Origin: Pseudoxanthomonas mexicana
Lineage (GTDB): Bacteria; Pseudomonadota; Gammaproteobacteria; Xanthomonadales; Xanthomonadaceae
DNA: 39,004 nucleotides
NCBI RefSeq assembly: GCF_010093385.1
Contig: NZ_PDWV01000039.1
Coordinates: forward strand, 1-39,004
Direction of reading: 5' to 3'
Each line of letters opens with the position of its first letter. The first letter of the stretch is position 1. This document shows positions 20,794 through 29,798 of this stretch, piece by piece. The translations under genes were made by a program, and so were the position numbers. Below the pieces are notes generated by a model. The model had not been told where the DNA came from, did not search any database, and saw only the letters and a program-made list of their open reading frames with translations.

Positions 20794-21269
20794 AGCTGCG
20801 TCCTGGTGGCAACGCGGTAATTCGCGGCGCCCGCGCCGGCATTACCGGTCGCGCGACTGTCGTCCCACTGGACCGTCACCGTACAGTCGGCGCCGTTGCA
20901 GGCGATGGTGCCGCAAGTGTTGGCGGTGTTGCCCAGCGTCTGCTCAAGCGATGTGATCCATGCCCGCATGTCACTCTGCGCCAGCGTCGCATTCGCGGCC
21001 GGCGGATCGCAGGTCTGAGCCAGGTTGTACTCGCCTGCCAGTGCAGCCGTGCGATTGGCACGCATCGACTCCAGGATGGTGTAGGTCTGGATCACGGCCT
21101 GGCTGCGCTCCAGCGAACTCTGGCTGTTGCGCAGGGCCGTGGCCTGCATCGCGGCGATACCCAGCAGACCGATACCCATGATGAGGATGGAGATCATCAC
21201 TTCCAGTAGGCCAGCGCCCTGCTGCCCTGCGGGAGAAAATTGCATCCGGATGGGAGGACGGATATTCAT
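20790..21269 (-). CDS. pilV: PilV, minor pilin
   Basis: A 159-residue minor pilin. The prepilin site is QQG|AGLLEVMISILIMGIGLLG, with Glu at +5, followed by TALRNSQSSLERSQA as usual for PilV. Cys residues in TCDPP, NTCGTIAC and ADCTVT are likely disulfide-bonded. I use the ATG at 21269 (MNIRPPIRM), 22 bp after the fimT stop; the longer frame upstream runs inside fimT. It overlaps pilW by 4 bp. Confidence 0.92.
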   Translation of the reverse strand: MNIRPPIRMQFSPAGQQGAGLLEVMISILIMGIGLLGIAAMQATALRNSQSSLERSQAVIQTYTILESMRANRTAALAGEYNLAQTCDPPAANATLAQSDMRAWITSLEQTLGNTANTCGTIACNGADCTVTVQWDDSRATGNAGAGAANYRVATRTQL

Positions 21270-21291
21270 GGATGTGGTCTCGTGGGTTTGA

Positions 21292-21858
21292 TCAGGGGCA
21301 CGCACCCGGCGTCGAATGCACCGACGACGATGTGGAAACACGGGCACCCGACTGCAACGCGACCTGGCGCACGTTTTGCTGCGGCGTGGTGGTGGGCAGG
21401 CAAACGGTAAGCGTGGTCGATACCAGCAAACCCGCCGCGTCACGGGCGATGCCATCGGGCCTGAACACGATACTGGTCACGCCGCCGCTCAACTGCAGGG
21501 GTGGGCGCGAGGCGCTGACCCGGATCACCTCGTTGCCTGCTCCCACCGGCGCGATGACAATGCGATTGGCCCAGCTACCGCCGGCCGCGCAGGTCGCGTT
21601 GTCCAGGCTCGGACATACAGTCACACGCTGGTTGCGCCGGATGGCCTCGGTTCGCGCCAGTTGCAAGTCGGCCACCAGCTCATTGGCTTGCGCGGTCAGT
21701 CGATTGGCATTGATGACCGAGGTGAAGCTGGGGACCGCAAGCGATAGCAGGATGGCGAGCACCGCAAGGGTGATCATCAATTCCATCAGACTGAAGCCCC
21801 GTGCAGCACGTTGACCACGTGCACCACGTGGGGCTGTCTGGCCGCCCTGACTCAGCAT
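21292..21858 (-). CDS. fimT: FimT, minor pseudopilin of the pil operon
   Basis: A 188-residue GspH/FimT family protein and first gene of fimT-pilV-pilW-pilX-pilY1-pilE. The prepilin site is RG|FSLMELMITLAVLAILLSLAVPSF with Glu at +5, and the body has VTVCPSLDNATC and a C-terminal Cys (GACP). I chose the ATG at 21858 (MLSQGG), which gives a leader of usual size; the ATG at 21963 adds 35 residues of no pilin character. The ribosome-binding site is unclear for both. The 163-bp gap to the divergent sensor-kinase gene should hold the operon promoter, but I cannot point to a clear -35/-10 pair. Confidence 0.9.
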   Translation of the reverse strand: MLSQGGQTAPRGARGQRAARGFSLMELMITLAVLAILLSLAVPSFTSVINANRLTAQANELVADLQLARTEAIRRNQRVTVCPSLDNATCAAGGSWANRIVIAPVGAGNEVIRVSASRPPLQLSGGVTSIVFRPDGIARDAAGLLVSTTLTVCLPTTTPQQNVRQVALQSGARVSTSSSVHSTPGACP

Positions 21859-22021
21859 GGAATCCAATCCCCCCCGATTGACGAGCCTGCACCCTAAACA
21901 CTGGCATCCGGCCACGCCAGCGGGTAGCCGATGAACGGCCTTAAGCGCTTCCCAAGCGGCCAAGGCTGCCGTTCTACCGCCAAAAGGGCATCATGAATGG
22001 ACCCGCCCTCCTTGGCCCGCC

Positions 22022-23047
22022 ATGCCATCTGACCACGCCACCGTCACACCGCTCGACGCCCTCTGGCAGCCGTCCGTCATCCTTTGGGCCATCATGGCGG
22101 GAGAGGGACTGGCGCTACTGCTCACGATCGCTCCTGGGGCAACCGAAGACCATTGGAGCTACTTCGGCATGGCGTCCCTCTGCATCCAGTGGGTACTGCT
22201 GCTGTCGCTGGGCACTCTCTATGCGTTGCGTCATCCACTCTCCCGCGTTCGCCCGCTGCTGATTGCCTGCCTGGCCATCGCACTGCTGGCAGTGTTCACC
22301 TGGGGCGCACTCGGTGCTGCATGGCTGCTGCTTGGCAATGACTGGGGCATGTCGACCGGCGCTTGGCGCGCCACGCTCCTGTCCTGTACAGGAATCGCGG
22401 TCACGGTGGGCTTACTGGGACTTGCCGCGTTCCACAACCACTGGCGCGCCCGCCAACTGGCCGTCCGCGCCAAGCAGGCCGAGCTGGAGGCCCTGCAGGC
22501 CCGCATCCGCCCCCACTTCCTGTTCAACACCCTCAATACCGGCGCTGCGCTGGTGCACCAGCGTCCGGAGGAGGCGGAGCGGCTGCTGCTGGACCTGTCG
22601 GACCTGTTCCGTGCCGCGCTGGCGGGGCCGCGAGAGATCACGCTGGCAGATGAGCTTGCGCTCGTACGGCGCTACCTCGAGATCGAAGGCCTTCGTTTCG
22701 GCGATCGCCTGCGCGTGGAGTGGCAGGTGCCGGCGGCCCTGCCTGACCTGGCCGTGCCCGCGCTGTCGATCCAGCCGTTGGTCGAGAACGCAATCCGCCA
22801 TGGAGTGGAGCCCGTGGCGACGGGAGGCGATGTGCACCTGCAGGTGGCGACGAACGGCGACTGGCTGGAGGTGACGGTGGCCAATGCCCTGCCCTCGGCG
22901 CCGGTACGCCCCACTACGGGCCATCAGGTGGGCCTGAATGCCGTCCGCGCCCGCATCCAGGCCATGACGCATGGGCGCGGCAGCGTGCGGACGACGACGG
23001 CGGAAGGACGCTACACCGCCGTCATCCGGATTCCACTGACGCCGTGA
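22022..23047 (+). CDS. LytS/AlgZ-type sensor histidine kinase
   Basis: A 341-residue membrane kinase of the His_kinase (LytS/YehU/AlgZ) family. Four hydrophobic segments (about 18-37, 47-68, 77-104, 117-138) are followed by the phosphoacceptor motif RPHFLFNTLNT with His165, the N box VENAIRHG (254-261) and a G-box-like GHQVGLNAV (300-308). The usual DxGxG is replaced by VANALP, as in AlgZ/FimS relatives, which are linked to type IV pili and twitching in pseudomonads. No LytTR response regulator follows: the next gene, ppnN, converges after 4 bp. The gene is divergent from the pil operon. The start is uncertain, with no clear ribosome-binding site at 22022. Confidence 0.85.
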   Translation: MPSDHATVTPLDALWQPSVILWAIMAGEGLALLLTIAPGATEDHWSYFGMASLCIQWVLLLSLGTLYALRHPLSRVRPLLIACLAIALLAVFTWGALGAAWLLLGNDWGMSTGAWRATLLSCTGIAVTVGLLGLAAFHNHWRARQLAVRAKQAELEALQARIRPHFLFNTLNTGAALVHQRPEEAERLLLDLSDLFRAALAGPREITLADELALVRRYLEIEGLRFGDRLRVEWQVPAALPDLAVPALSIQPLVENAIRHGVEPVATGGDVHLQVATNGDWLEVTVANALPSAPVRPTTGHQVGLNAVRARIQAMTHGRGSVRTTTAEGRYTAVIRIPLTP

Positions 23048-23051
23048 CCGC

Positions 23052-24434
23052 TCAGGTCACCACGCGGTAGCACGGCCTGTACTCGCCGGCGATCTTCATG
23101 CGCCGCTGTTCCACGAACGCCCGCAGCAGCGCATCCAGGGCCTGCATCATCGCGGGCTCGCCGTGAATTTCGAACGGACCGAATTCCTCGATCCGGCGCA
23201 TGCCGTCTTCCTTCACGTTGCCCGCCACGATGCCGGAGAAGGCGCGACGCAGGTCCGCCGCCAGGTCGTGCACGGCGCGTCCGGGCCGCAGCTGCAGTGC
23301 CGCCATGGCCTCGTGCGACGGCACGAAGGGCTGCTGGTAGTCCTCGGGAATCTGGATAGCCCAGTTGAAGAAGAACGAATCCTTCTGTTCGATCCGGTAC
23401 TCGCGCACGCGGCGGATGCCGGCGCCCATCTTCTTCGCCACGGCCACCGGGTCGCCGATGACGATCTCGTAGCGCTCGGCGGCCGCGTCGCCCAGCGTCA
23501 GCCGGATGAAGCGGTCGATCTGCTCGAAGTATGGCGCGGCGATGGTCGGTCCGGTGAGGATCAGCGGGAACGGCAGGTCGGCGTTGTCCGGGTGCAGCAG
23601 GATGCCCAGCAGGTACAGGATCTCCTCCGCCGTGCCCACGCCGCCCGGGAACACGATGATACCGTGACCGATGCGAACGAAGGCCTCCAGGCGCTTCTCG
23701 ATGTCCGGCATGATCACCAGGTGGTTGACGATGGGGTTGGGCGACTCGGCGGCGATGATGCCGGGCTCGGTCACGCCGATGTAGCGCGTCCTGCTGCGGC
23801 GCTGCTTGGCGTGCGCGATAGTCGCGCCCTTCATGGGCCCCTTCATCGCACCCGGGCCGCAGCCGGTGCAGATGTCCAGGCCGCGCAGGCCCAGCTCGTA
23901 GCCCACCTGCTTGGTGTAGAGATACTCGTCGCGCGAGATGGAGTGACCGCCCCAGCAGACCACCAGGTTGGGGTCGCTCGGCTTCAGGATGCGCGCGTTG
24001 CGCAGCAGACCGAAGACGGCGTTGGTGATACCCGCCGACGATTCGAGGTCGGCCGCATACTCCGGCCCCAGCTCGATGGCCGTGTAGGCCAGGTCGCGCA
24101 CCACGGCGAACAGCAGCTCGGCCACGCCGCGGATGATTTCGCCATCCACGAACGCCATGGCCGGTGCGTTGATCAGGTCGATACGCACGCCGCGATCCTG
24201 CTGCAGCACCTGGATATCGAAGTCGGGGTACAGATCGCGTGCGGCGCGCGGATCATCCGAGGCGCTGCCGCTGGTCAGCACCGCCAGCGCGCAGCGGCGC
24301 AGCAGTTCGTGCATGCCACCCGCGGAAGCGTCGCGCAGGCGCGCCACTTCGGCGCGGGAAAGCACGTCCAGGCCGCCACGCGGATAAATGCGCGCGTCCT
24401 GGACCGGCAACGCCCTCGATGCCGTTTCAGTCAT
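23052..24434 (-). CDS. ppnN: Nucleotide 5'-monophosphate nucleosidase PpnN
   Basis: A 460-residue LOG-family enzyme that cleaves purine and pyrimidine nucleoside monophosphates to base and ribose 5-phosphate; in E. coli it is controlled by (p)ppGpp. Landmarks are GCGPGAMKGPMKGA (191-204) and PGGVGTAEE (263-271), the nucleotide-phosphate motif of the family. Extra N-terminal (about 1-150) and C-terminal (about 360-460) domains match the long PpnN/YgdH type rather than the short LOG proteins. It runs toward the sensor kinase gene and is preceded by the terminator of the TonB-dependent receptor gene. Confidence 0.93.
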   Translation of the reverse strand: MTETASRALPVQDARIYPRGGLDVLSRAEVARLRDASAGGMHELLRRCALAVLTSGSASDDPRAARDLYPDFDIQVLQQDRGVRIDLINAPAMAFVDGEIIRGVAELLFAVVRDLAYTAIELGPEYAADLESSAGITNAVFGLLRNARILKPSDPNLVVCWGGHSISRDEYLYTKQVGYELGLRGLDICTGCGPGAMKGPMKGATIAHAKQRRSRTRYIGVTEPGIIAAESPNPIVNHLVIMPDIEKRLEAFVRIGHGIIVFPGGVGTAEEILYLLGILLHPDNADLPFPLILTGPTIAAPYFEQIDRFIRLTLGDAAAERYEIVIGDPVAVAKKMGAGIRRVREYRIEQKDSFFFNWAIQIPEDYQQPFVPSHEAMAALQLRPGRAVHDLAADLRRAFSGIVAGNVKEDGMRRIEEFGPFEIHGEPAMMQALDALLRAFVEQRRMKIAGEYRPCYRVVT

Positions 24435-24503
24435 GGGGTTTTCCTGTTCTCGTTCGTCAGGAGCGGGACTTTAGCGCAGTCCCCGCAGCAAGAGGAGCCC
24501 GCC

Positions 24504-24536
24504 CAAAAGAAAACGGCCGGGTTTCCCCGGCCGTTT
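24504..24536 (-). terminator. Terminator of the TonB-dependent receptor gene
   Basis: On the minus strand an 11-bp perfect stem AAACGGCCGGG/CCCGGCCGTTT with a GAAA loop, followed by TCTTTT. It starts 24 bp after the receptor stop. In transcribed orientation the 26-nt hairpin is identical to the one after sodB. Confidence 0.9.
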
Positions 24537-24560
24537 CTGGCAGTACGGTCTTCGCGAACG

Positions 24561-27500
24561 TCAGAACTTGTAGCGGAAACCCAGCTGCAGCGACCACTGC
24601 GACACGCCAGTATTGAATCCGTCCGCATCGCCATTGGCGACCGTCGGCGCGTCCGGCGTGTTGAAGTTGTACACGTACCTTCCATTGTAGATGCCGCTGA
24701 CAGAGGCAACGCGCTGGTTGGCGAAGAAGCCGTAATCGTAGATGTGGCCCCAGTCCTCGTTCAGCAGATTGCCGACGTTCTGGATGTCTAGCCACAGCTC
24801 GGACTTGTGCCCCTTGAAGAAGCCCGGCAGCTCCTGGGAAATACGGATGTCGAAGGTATTGACCCAGGAAGCACGGCCGGAATTCTGCGGCGCGTAGCTG
24901 CCCGCGTAGCGGCCCAGCTGCGGGTTCTTGGCCAGCCAGTCGAAGAAGCGCTGCTCCATCGCAGGATCGGCCGTGAAGACGCCGCCGCTGCTCAGGGTGC
25001 CGAACAGCACGTCGCCCGGACCGGACGGCACGTAGAACAGATCGTTGGCCGAGCGGTTGTCGCCGTTGGCGTCGTTGAAATAGACGTAGCTGAAGGGACG
25101 ACCGGTACGACCTTCGTACACCAGGCCCACTTCGGTCTTGTAGTCACCGAAGAAATTGTGGCGCCAGTTGAGCGTGCCCAGGAAGCGGTCCCGGATCTCG
25201 TAACGCGAGGTCGCCAGTTCCTCGGCGTTGGCGTCGAACTGGTAGGTGTAGTTCCAGCCCGAGGTCGCCGTGGAACTGGTGAGACCCGCCACTTCCTTCG
25301 CATTGGTATAGGTGTAGGCCAGGCTCCAGGACCAGTCGCTATCCGAAGTCCAGGGCCTGTCCAGACCGACCGTCAGCTGCTCGGTGTGCCCCTTGTCGGT
25401 GGTGTCGAGCAACAGCACCGAGTCGAAGCGGCGATCACGGTTCGCGCGGTTGTTGCTGGAGCTCCACGAACGGCCCACGTTGGAGGCGGCGTAGAACAGG
25501 TCGCGGCCATCCGGGCCCTGGAGCGTGGGAGCGCCCAGGTTGAGATTGCGGTAGAACAGCGCGCTTTCCACCTGGGTCAGCAGCAGTTCTGCCGACGCTA
25601 CGATACCGTGCCAAGGCAGCTCATGCTCGAACGCCAGGTTGGCCTTCCACACGGAGGGCTGCTCGAAATCGGCAGCGACGAAGTTGACATTCTGTAGCGC
25701 GGCCGAGGGGTTGGTCGGCACCGGCTGGTTCAGACCGTCGCCACTGAACGGCAGATCCTCCCAGTTTTCAGCCGAGTTGAGGCGCTGCGAGTACTGGATA
25801 TAGTTGAAACCGGTCGTGTTGTAGGCGTTGCTCAACCAAACTTGGGGAGACTCGCCCTGGAACAGGCCGAAACCACCTCGCAGCTGCGTCGGACGATCGC
25901 TGTCGAAGGTGTAATTGAAGCCGAAGCGCGGCTGCACCAGCCAATCGCCGGACAACACCTTGCTGTTGTCGTAGCCGAAGACCTGCTCGGCCAATGCGTT
26001 GTACTGCGGCACCTTGTTGACATCGGGCTTGTCGGCGCGCAGACCAAAGGTCAGCGTCAGGTTGTTGTTGACGTACCACTGGTCCTGCACAAAGACGCCA
26101 TAGCTTTTGTACTTGTAGGCGGCGGCGACGGAGTCGAAGCCTTGGCCAGGCTGCGGCGTACGCAGGGAGTAGGTGCTCCAGCGGCCCTGCTCAAAGTTGT
26201 CCAGACCCCAGAACTCGTACACACCGTACAGCTGGGGGCCATAGATGTTGTAGATGTCGTTGGTGCTGTAGTCCACACCGAACTTGACGTCGTGATTGCC
26301 CAAGGTCAGCGTGCCGGCACCGAAGACGTTCCAGGTCTCGGTGAACAGCTGGTTCTGGTGCGAATTGACTTCGGTGCCCAGCCACAGGGAGTCACCTGCC
26401 AGCGCGTCTTCCGTACCACCGAAATAGATGCGGACGCTCGGGGCGCTGGTGGGGGTCTCGCGTACCGCAGAGTAGTCGCGGTAGGAAACCTTGAACTCAG
26501 TGGAAAAGTTGTCGGTCCAATCACTGAAAAGCTGGCCGACATAGCTCTCGACCGACTTCACGTGTTGGTACCAGTACGAGCTCAACGACACCTGGCTGCT
26601 GTTGATGCCGTTGACGCGCAGCTTGCTCTGCTCGAGATTGCTGTAACGGAAGCTGGCGCGGTGATCGTCGGTAATGTTCCAGTCCAGCTTCAGCGCGTAC
26701 TCTTCGAGATCCGTATCACCCGAGCTCTCCAGGCCACCAGCGTCAATACCGTAACCTTGAGCGATCTGCTGGGCGCGCGTGATGTCGTCCATGTCAATGA
26801 CCGCGTTGGGCTTGCCGAGTGCGCTGCCCGCAATGTCCGCGCCGGGCGCTTCCTGCGTGAACTTTTCGTAGTTGGCGAAGAAGAACAGCTTGTCCTTTAG
26901 TAGCGGGCCGCCGAACGTAGCGCCGTAAGTCTGTTCCTTGGTGAAACCGTTGAACTTGGCGCCAGCGGGGTCGTCGCCGAACCATTCGCCGTCGCGGTAG
27001 GTGCCGTAGACCGAGCCATGGAACTCGTTAGTACCCGACTTCGTCACCGCGTCGACCACGGCACCCGTCGCACCCGTGATGGTCACGTCGTAGCTCGCCA
27101 GATCAATATTGATGGCTTCGATGGCATCCATTGCCACCGGCTGGCGGCGCGTCGGCATATTGTTGCCTTCCAGGCCGAAGGTATCGCTGGCCGACACGCC
27201 GTCGATGCGGATGGCGTTGTAACGCGGATTCTGGCCGCCGGCACTGATACCGCCCTCTGCGCGGTTCACATAGGCCACGCGCGGATCCAGGCGCATGAGG
27301 TCCTGAATGTTGCCGTTGATGGACGGCAACGCCTCGATCGTCTGACGGTCGACGTTGGTGCCCGCTCCCATCTTCGTGGCACTGAAAACTTCCGAACCTC
27401 CGGCGAAGCCGATCGCCGTCACGGTCTCGAGCGTCGTCATGTCGCCTGTCAGCGCGGCATTGACGGTGCCGACCTGGTTGACGCTCAGATATATGTTGTC

Positions 27501-27791
27501 TTCGGTCTTCGTGCCCGCACCGGCCTTGGTCACGGTGATCTGGTACGGACCGCCCACGCGCAGGCCGCGTGCGTTGTAGCGACCGCTGGCGTCGGTGGTG
27601 GCGCGGCTGACCGTACCGGATTCGACGTGGGTGATGGTCACCTCGGCGCCGGCGACGGGCTGGCCGCCATTGTCGGTAACCAGGCCGCCCACACCGGCCG
27701 AAGTGCTCTGCGCAAAGGCAGGCGCGGCGGCGAGTGCGACGACGAGGCCAAGGCTGAGCTTGGACAGGCGAAGACGACGGGATTGGTTCAT
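24561..27791 (-). CDS. Oar-like TonB-dependent outer-membrane receptor
   Basis: A 1076-residue outer-membrane receptor. A signal peptide (1-28, ending AFA-QS) is followed by a carboxypeptidase-regulatory-like beta-sandwich (about 32-115), a TonB-box-like ETVTA (122-126), a plug domain (about 140-270) and a large beta-barrel ending in aromatic residues (SLQLGFRYKF). This is the Oar/OmpA-related class, which takes up peptides or other large ligands in some bacteria; the substrate here is unknown. The start MNQSRRLRLSK has GAGG upstream at good distance. The gene is alone, with its own terminator, no linked TonB, transporter or regulator, and GGTTAA direct repeats about 125 bp upstream of its start. 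Confidence 0.93.
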   Translation of the reverse strand: MNQSRRLRLSKLSLGLVVALAAAPAFAQSTSAGVGGLVTDNGGQPVAGAEVTITHVESGTVSRATTDASGRYNARGLRVGGPYQITVTKAGAGTKTEDNIYLSVNQVGTVNAALTGDMTTLETVTAIGFAGGSEVFSATKMGAGTNVDRQTIEALPSINGNIQDLMRLDPRVAYVNRAEGGISAGGQNPRYNAIRIDGVSASDTFGLEGNNMPTRRQPVAMDAIEAINIDLASYDVTITGATGAVVDAVTKSGTNEFHGSVYGTYRDGEWFGDDPAGAKFNGFTKEQTYGATFGGPLLKDKLFFFANYEKFTQEAPGADIAGSALGKPNAVIDMDDITRAQQIAQGYGIDAGGLESSGDTDLEEYALKLDWNITDDHRASFRYSNLEQSKLRVNGINSSQVSLSSYWYQHVKSVESYVGQLFSDWTDNFSTEFKVSYRDYSAVRETPTSAPSVRIYFGGTEDALAGDSLWLGTEVNSHQNQLFTETWNVFGAGTLTLGNHDVKFGVDYSTNDIYNIYGPQLYGVYEFWGLDNFEQGRWSTYSLRTPQPGQGFDSVAAAYKYKSYGVFVQDQWYVNNNLTLTFGLRADKPDVNKVPQYNALAEQVFGYDNSKVLSGDWLVQPRFGFNYTFDSDRPTQLRGGFGLFQGESPQVWLSNAYNTTGFNYIQYSQRLNSAENWEDLPFSGDGLNQPVPTNPSAALQNVNFVAADFEQPSVWKANLAFEHELPWHGIVASAELLLTQVESALFYRNLNLGAPTLQGPDGRDLFYAASNVGRSWSSSNNRANRDRRFDSVLLLDTTDKGHTEQLTVGLDRPWTSDSDWSWSLAYTYTNAKEVAGLTSSTATSGWNYTYQFDANAEELATSRYEIRDRFLGTLNWRHNFFGDYKTEVGLVYEGRTGRPFSYVYFNDANGDNRSANDLFYVPSGPGDVLFGTLSSGGVFTADPAMEQRFFDWLAKNPQLGRYAGSYAPQNSGRASWVNTFDIRISQELPGFFKGHKSELWLDIQNVGNLLNEDWGHIYDYGFFANQRVASVSGIYNGRYVYNFNTPDAPTVANGDADGFNTGVSQWSLQLGFRYKF

Positions 27792-27914
27792 CGGATAAAC
27801 CTCGGTACGGGAGTGATGTGGCGAAGCTGGCTGACGAGACGTGCGGAACCACCCGGTGGGGACGGTTCTGAAGGGCGTGCTAGGGGTTCCCATGGCCCAC
27901 GCGGCGTCCGCGGA

Positions 27915-27932
27915 GGTTAATAACAGGTTAAC
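27915..27932. promoter_or_regulatory. GGTTAA direct repeats upstream of the TonB-dependent receptor
   Basis: GGTTAA occurs twice exactly 11 bp apart (27915-27920 and 27926-27931), and the outer bases also form GTTAA/TTAAC. A spacing of one helical turn fits a protein binding site. The rest of 27792-28050 has no gene and no clear promoter pair. Confidence 0.35.
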
Positions 27933-28050
27933 ACGATAGGACCATTTTGTGACCGCGGCATGACAAAGTTCCGCGACGCAACATGACCGCTGTGCACCGT
28001 TCGCAGCCGCTCTGGAAGCCGGATCTGGCGCCTGTTGTCTTGGCCGCCGA

Positions 28051-28653
28051 TCAGATGTTGGGGGGCGTCAGCTTGAGGTAGGTCCCCACCCCGTCCAGCA
28101 CCATTTGCACGGAGATGGCGACAAGAAGCATGCCCATTAGGCGCTCGATCGCCGTCAGTACGCTCCTGCCCAGCCATTTGTAGAGCACCGTGGCGGAAAT
28201 GAGGATGGCCGCCGTGGCCGCCCAGGCGATCAGCAGGGCCAGGCTCCAGTCTCCCAGCCGGTCCGGCTCGGAGCTGCCCATCAGCATGACGGCGGCCATG
28301 CCGGAGGGGCCGGCGACCAGCGGGATGGCCAGCGGCACGATGAAGGGTTCACCGCCGGGCGTCTCGCCCATCAGGCCTTCGGGGCGCGGGAAGATCATCC
28401 GCACGCCGATCAGGAACAGCACGATGCCGCCGGCGATGGCCACCGATTCCTGGCGCAGGTGCATCAGGTCCAGGGCGTACTTGCCGCACCAGAGAAACAG
28501 CATCAGCACGGCGAGCGCGATCAGCAGTTCCCGGACCACTACGATGCGCTGCCGGCGCGTCGGCAGCGGCTTCAGCACGCTGAGGAACACCGGGATGTTG
28601 CCCAGCGGATCGAGGATCAGGAACAGCAGCATCGCCGCCGAGAGGATGGTCAT
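28051..28653 (-). CDS. MarC-family integral membrane protein
   Basis: A 200-residue inner-membrane protein with about six hydrophobic helices. The DPLGNIPVF segment near the N-terminus and the FPLAIPLVAGPS-like segment in the middle (IVPLAIPLVAGPSG) are typical of the MarC/UPF0056 family. The family's function is not established; the link of E. coli MarC to drug resistance has not held up. The ATG at 28653 overlaps the SDR stop in ATGA, so it is the third gene of the grxD-SDR-marC operon. Confidence 0.92.
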   Translation of the reverse strand: MTILSAAMLLFLILDPLGNIPVFLSVLKPLPTRRQRIVVVRELLIALAVLMLFLWCGKYALDLMHLRQESVAIAGGIVLFLIGVRMIFPRPEGLMGETPGGEPFIVPLAIPLVAGPSGMAAVMLMGSSEPDRLGDWSLALLIAWAATAAILISATVLYKWLGRSVLTAIERLMGMLLVAISVQMVLDGVGTYLKLTPPNI

Positions 28654-29396
28654 GCGCGCACTTTCCAGACCTGGCCGCGATGGATGGCACCCGCAGATGA
28701 CAACAAGGTGACGCAGGCATCGGCGTAATCGGCCGCCTCGCGCGCCTGCAGGTCGTTGTCGTCCGCATAGGCCCGCGATCTCAGGCCGGTCCGCATCGGG
28801 CCCGGCTGCAGCGCAGAAACGCGGACGGACGACGAGCCCAGTTCGGCATGCAGCATGCCCACCATCGCGGCAAGGCCATGCTGGGCGATGCCGTAGGCGC
28901 CCCAGTAGGGCTGGCTGACCCGTTCCAGATCGTCCAGTGCGAACACCAGCGCCGCGTCCGCCGACTGCCGCAGCAGCGGCAGGCAGGCCTGGGACAGCCA
29001 CCATGGCGCCGTCAGGTTGATATGAATGACGCGCGCGAACGCAGCCGGGTCGGTGTGCTCGAGCGGCGTGAGTCCTTTGAACTCCACGGCACAATGGAGC
29101 ACGCCGTCCAGATGGCCGAGCTCCGCGCGCAGGCGTTCGGCAAGTTCCGCGTAATCGTCGGGGGGGGCGCCTTCCAGGTCGAGCGGATACAGCAGGGGCT
29201 CCGCACCGGCCTGCGCCACCGCGTCGTACACGCGATTCAACTTCGGCAGCTTGCGGCCCAGCAGCACCATCGTGGCGCCCGCGCGAGCGCAGGCGACGGC
29301 CGCCGCACTGCCCAATCCGCCGTGCGCACCGCTGACCAGGATGACGCGCTGGTCCAGCGCGTGCGGCGCGCGGGTAGGCAGGCCAACCAGGCTCAC
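28650..29396 (-). CDS. Short-chain dehydrogenase-like protein lacking catalytic Ser and Lys
   Basis: A 248-residue Rossmann-fold SDR, nearest in layout to the YciK type. The cofactor motif GAHGGLG (23-29) is intact and the structural Asn127 (HINLTA) and Tyr168 (WGAYGIAQ) are present. The active-site Lys (position 172) is Gln, the catalytic Ser position (about 155) is Asp within FALDD, and the usual NAG is HCAV. It may bind NAD(P) without reducing a substrate, or use different chemistry. The start is GTG at 29396, overlapping the grxD stop in GTGA; marC starts in its own stop. Context with a monothiol glutaredoxin is suggestive but gives no clear role. Confidence 0.88.
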   Translation of the reverse strand: MSLVGLPTRAPHALDQRVILVSGAHGGLGSAAAVACARAGATMVLLGRKLPKLNRVYDAVAQAGAEPLLYPLDLEGAPPDDYAELAERLRAELGHLDGVLHCAVEFKGLTPLEHTDPAAFARVIHINLTAPWWLSQACLPLLRQSADAALVFALDDLERVSQPYWGAYGIAQHGLAAMVGMLHAELGSSSVRVSALQPGPMRTGLRSRAYADDNDLQAREAADYADACVTLLSSAGAIHRGQVWKVRA

Positions 29397-29713
29397 GGCG
29401 ACAGCGCCTCGGCGACGATGCGCTGCAGTTCACCGGACTCGTGCAGTTCCAGGGTGATGTCGCAGCCGCCGATCAGTTCGCCGTTGATGAAGAGCTGCGG
29501 GAACGTGGGCCAGTTGGAGTAACGCGGCAGGTTGGCGCGGATCTCCGGCTCTTCCAGCACGTTGATCGTGTACAGGTGCTCGGCGCCCGCATCGCGCAGT
29601 GCCTGCACCGCGCGGCTGGAGAAGCCGCACATCGGGAACTGCGGCGTGCCCTTCATGAAAAGGACGATCGGGTGGCCATCCACTTCGGCCTGGATGCGTT
29701 CCATCACCGGCAT
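29393..29713 (-). CDS. grxD: Monothiol glutaredoxin Grx4 type
   Basis: A 106-residue cytosolic monothiol glutaredoxin with the CGFS active site (residues 29-32), the upstream Lys21 that contacts glutathione, the cis-Pro in WPTFPQLF and the GGCDI glutathione site. Such proteins carry [2Fe-2S] clusters shared with BolA partners and work in iron homeostasis. The start MPVMERIQ has AAGGAG in front. It leads a three-gene operon with 4-bp overlaps and is divergent from sodB. Confidence 0.96.
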   Translation of the reverse strand: MPVMERIQAEVDGHPIVLFMKGTPQFPMCGFSSRAVQALRDAGAEHLYTINVLEEPEIRANLPRYSNWPTFPQLFINGELIGGCDITLELHESGELQRIVAEALSP

Positions 29714-29798
29714 GCTGATTTCTCCTTCCTTGACGGTTTGGCAACCACCGTCGGGTACACTTTCGGTCCGCTCCGCAGGCCTCGCCGGCGGATTGCCC

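Noticed and set aside
23163..24791. Plus-strand open frame of 542 codons over ppnN
   Set aside because: Antisense to ppnN and the receptor 3' end; no recognisable protein features.
27792..28050. Riboswitch (cobalamin or other) before the TonB-dependent receptor
   Set aside because: No conserved riboswitch core sequence or multi-stem layout could be recognised in the gap.
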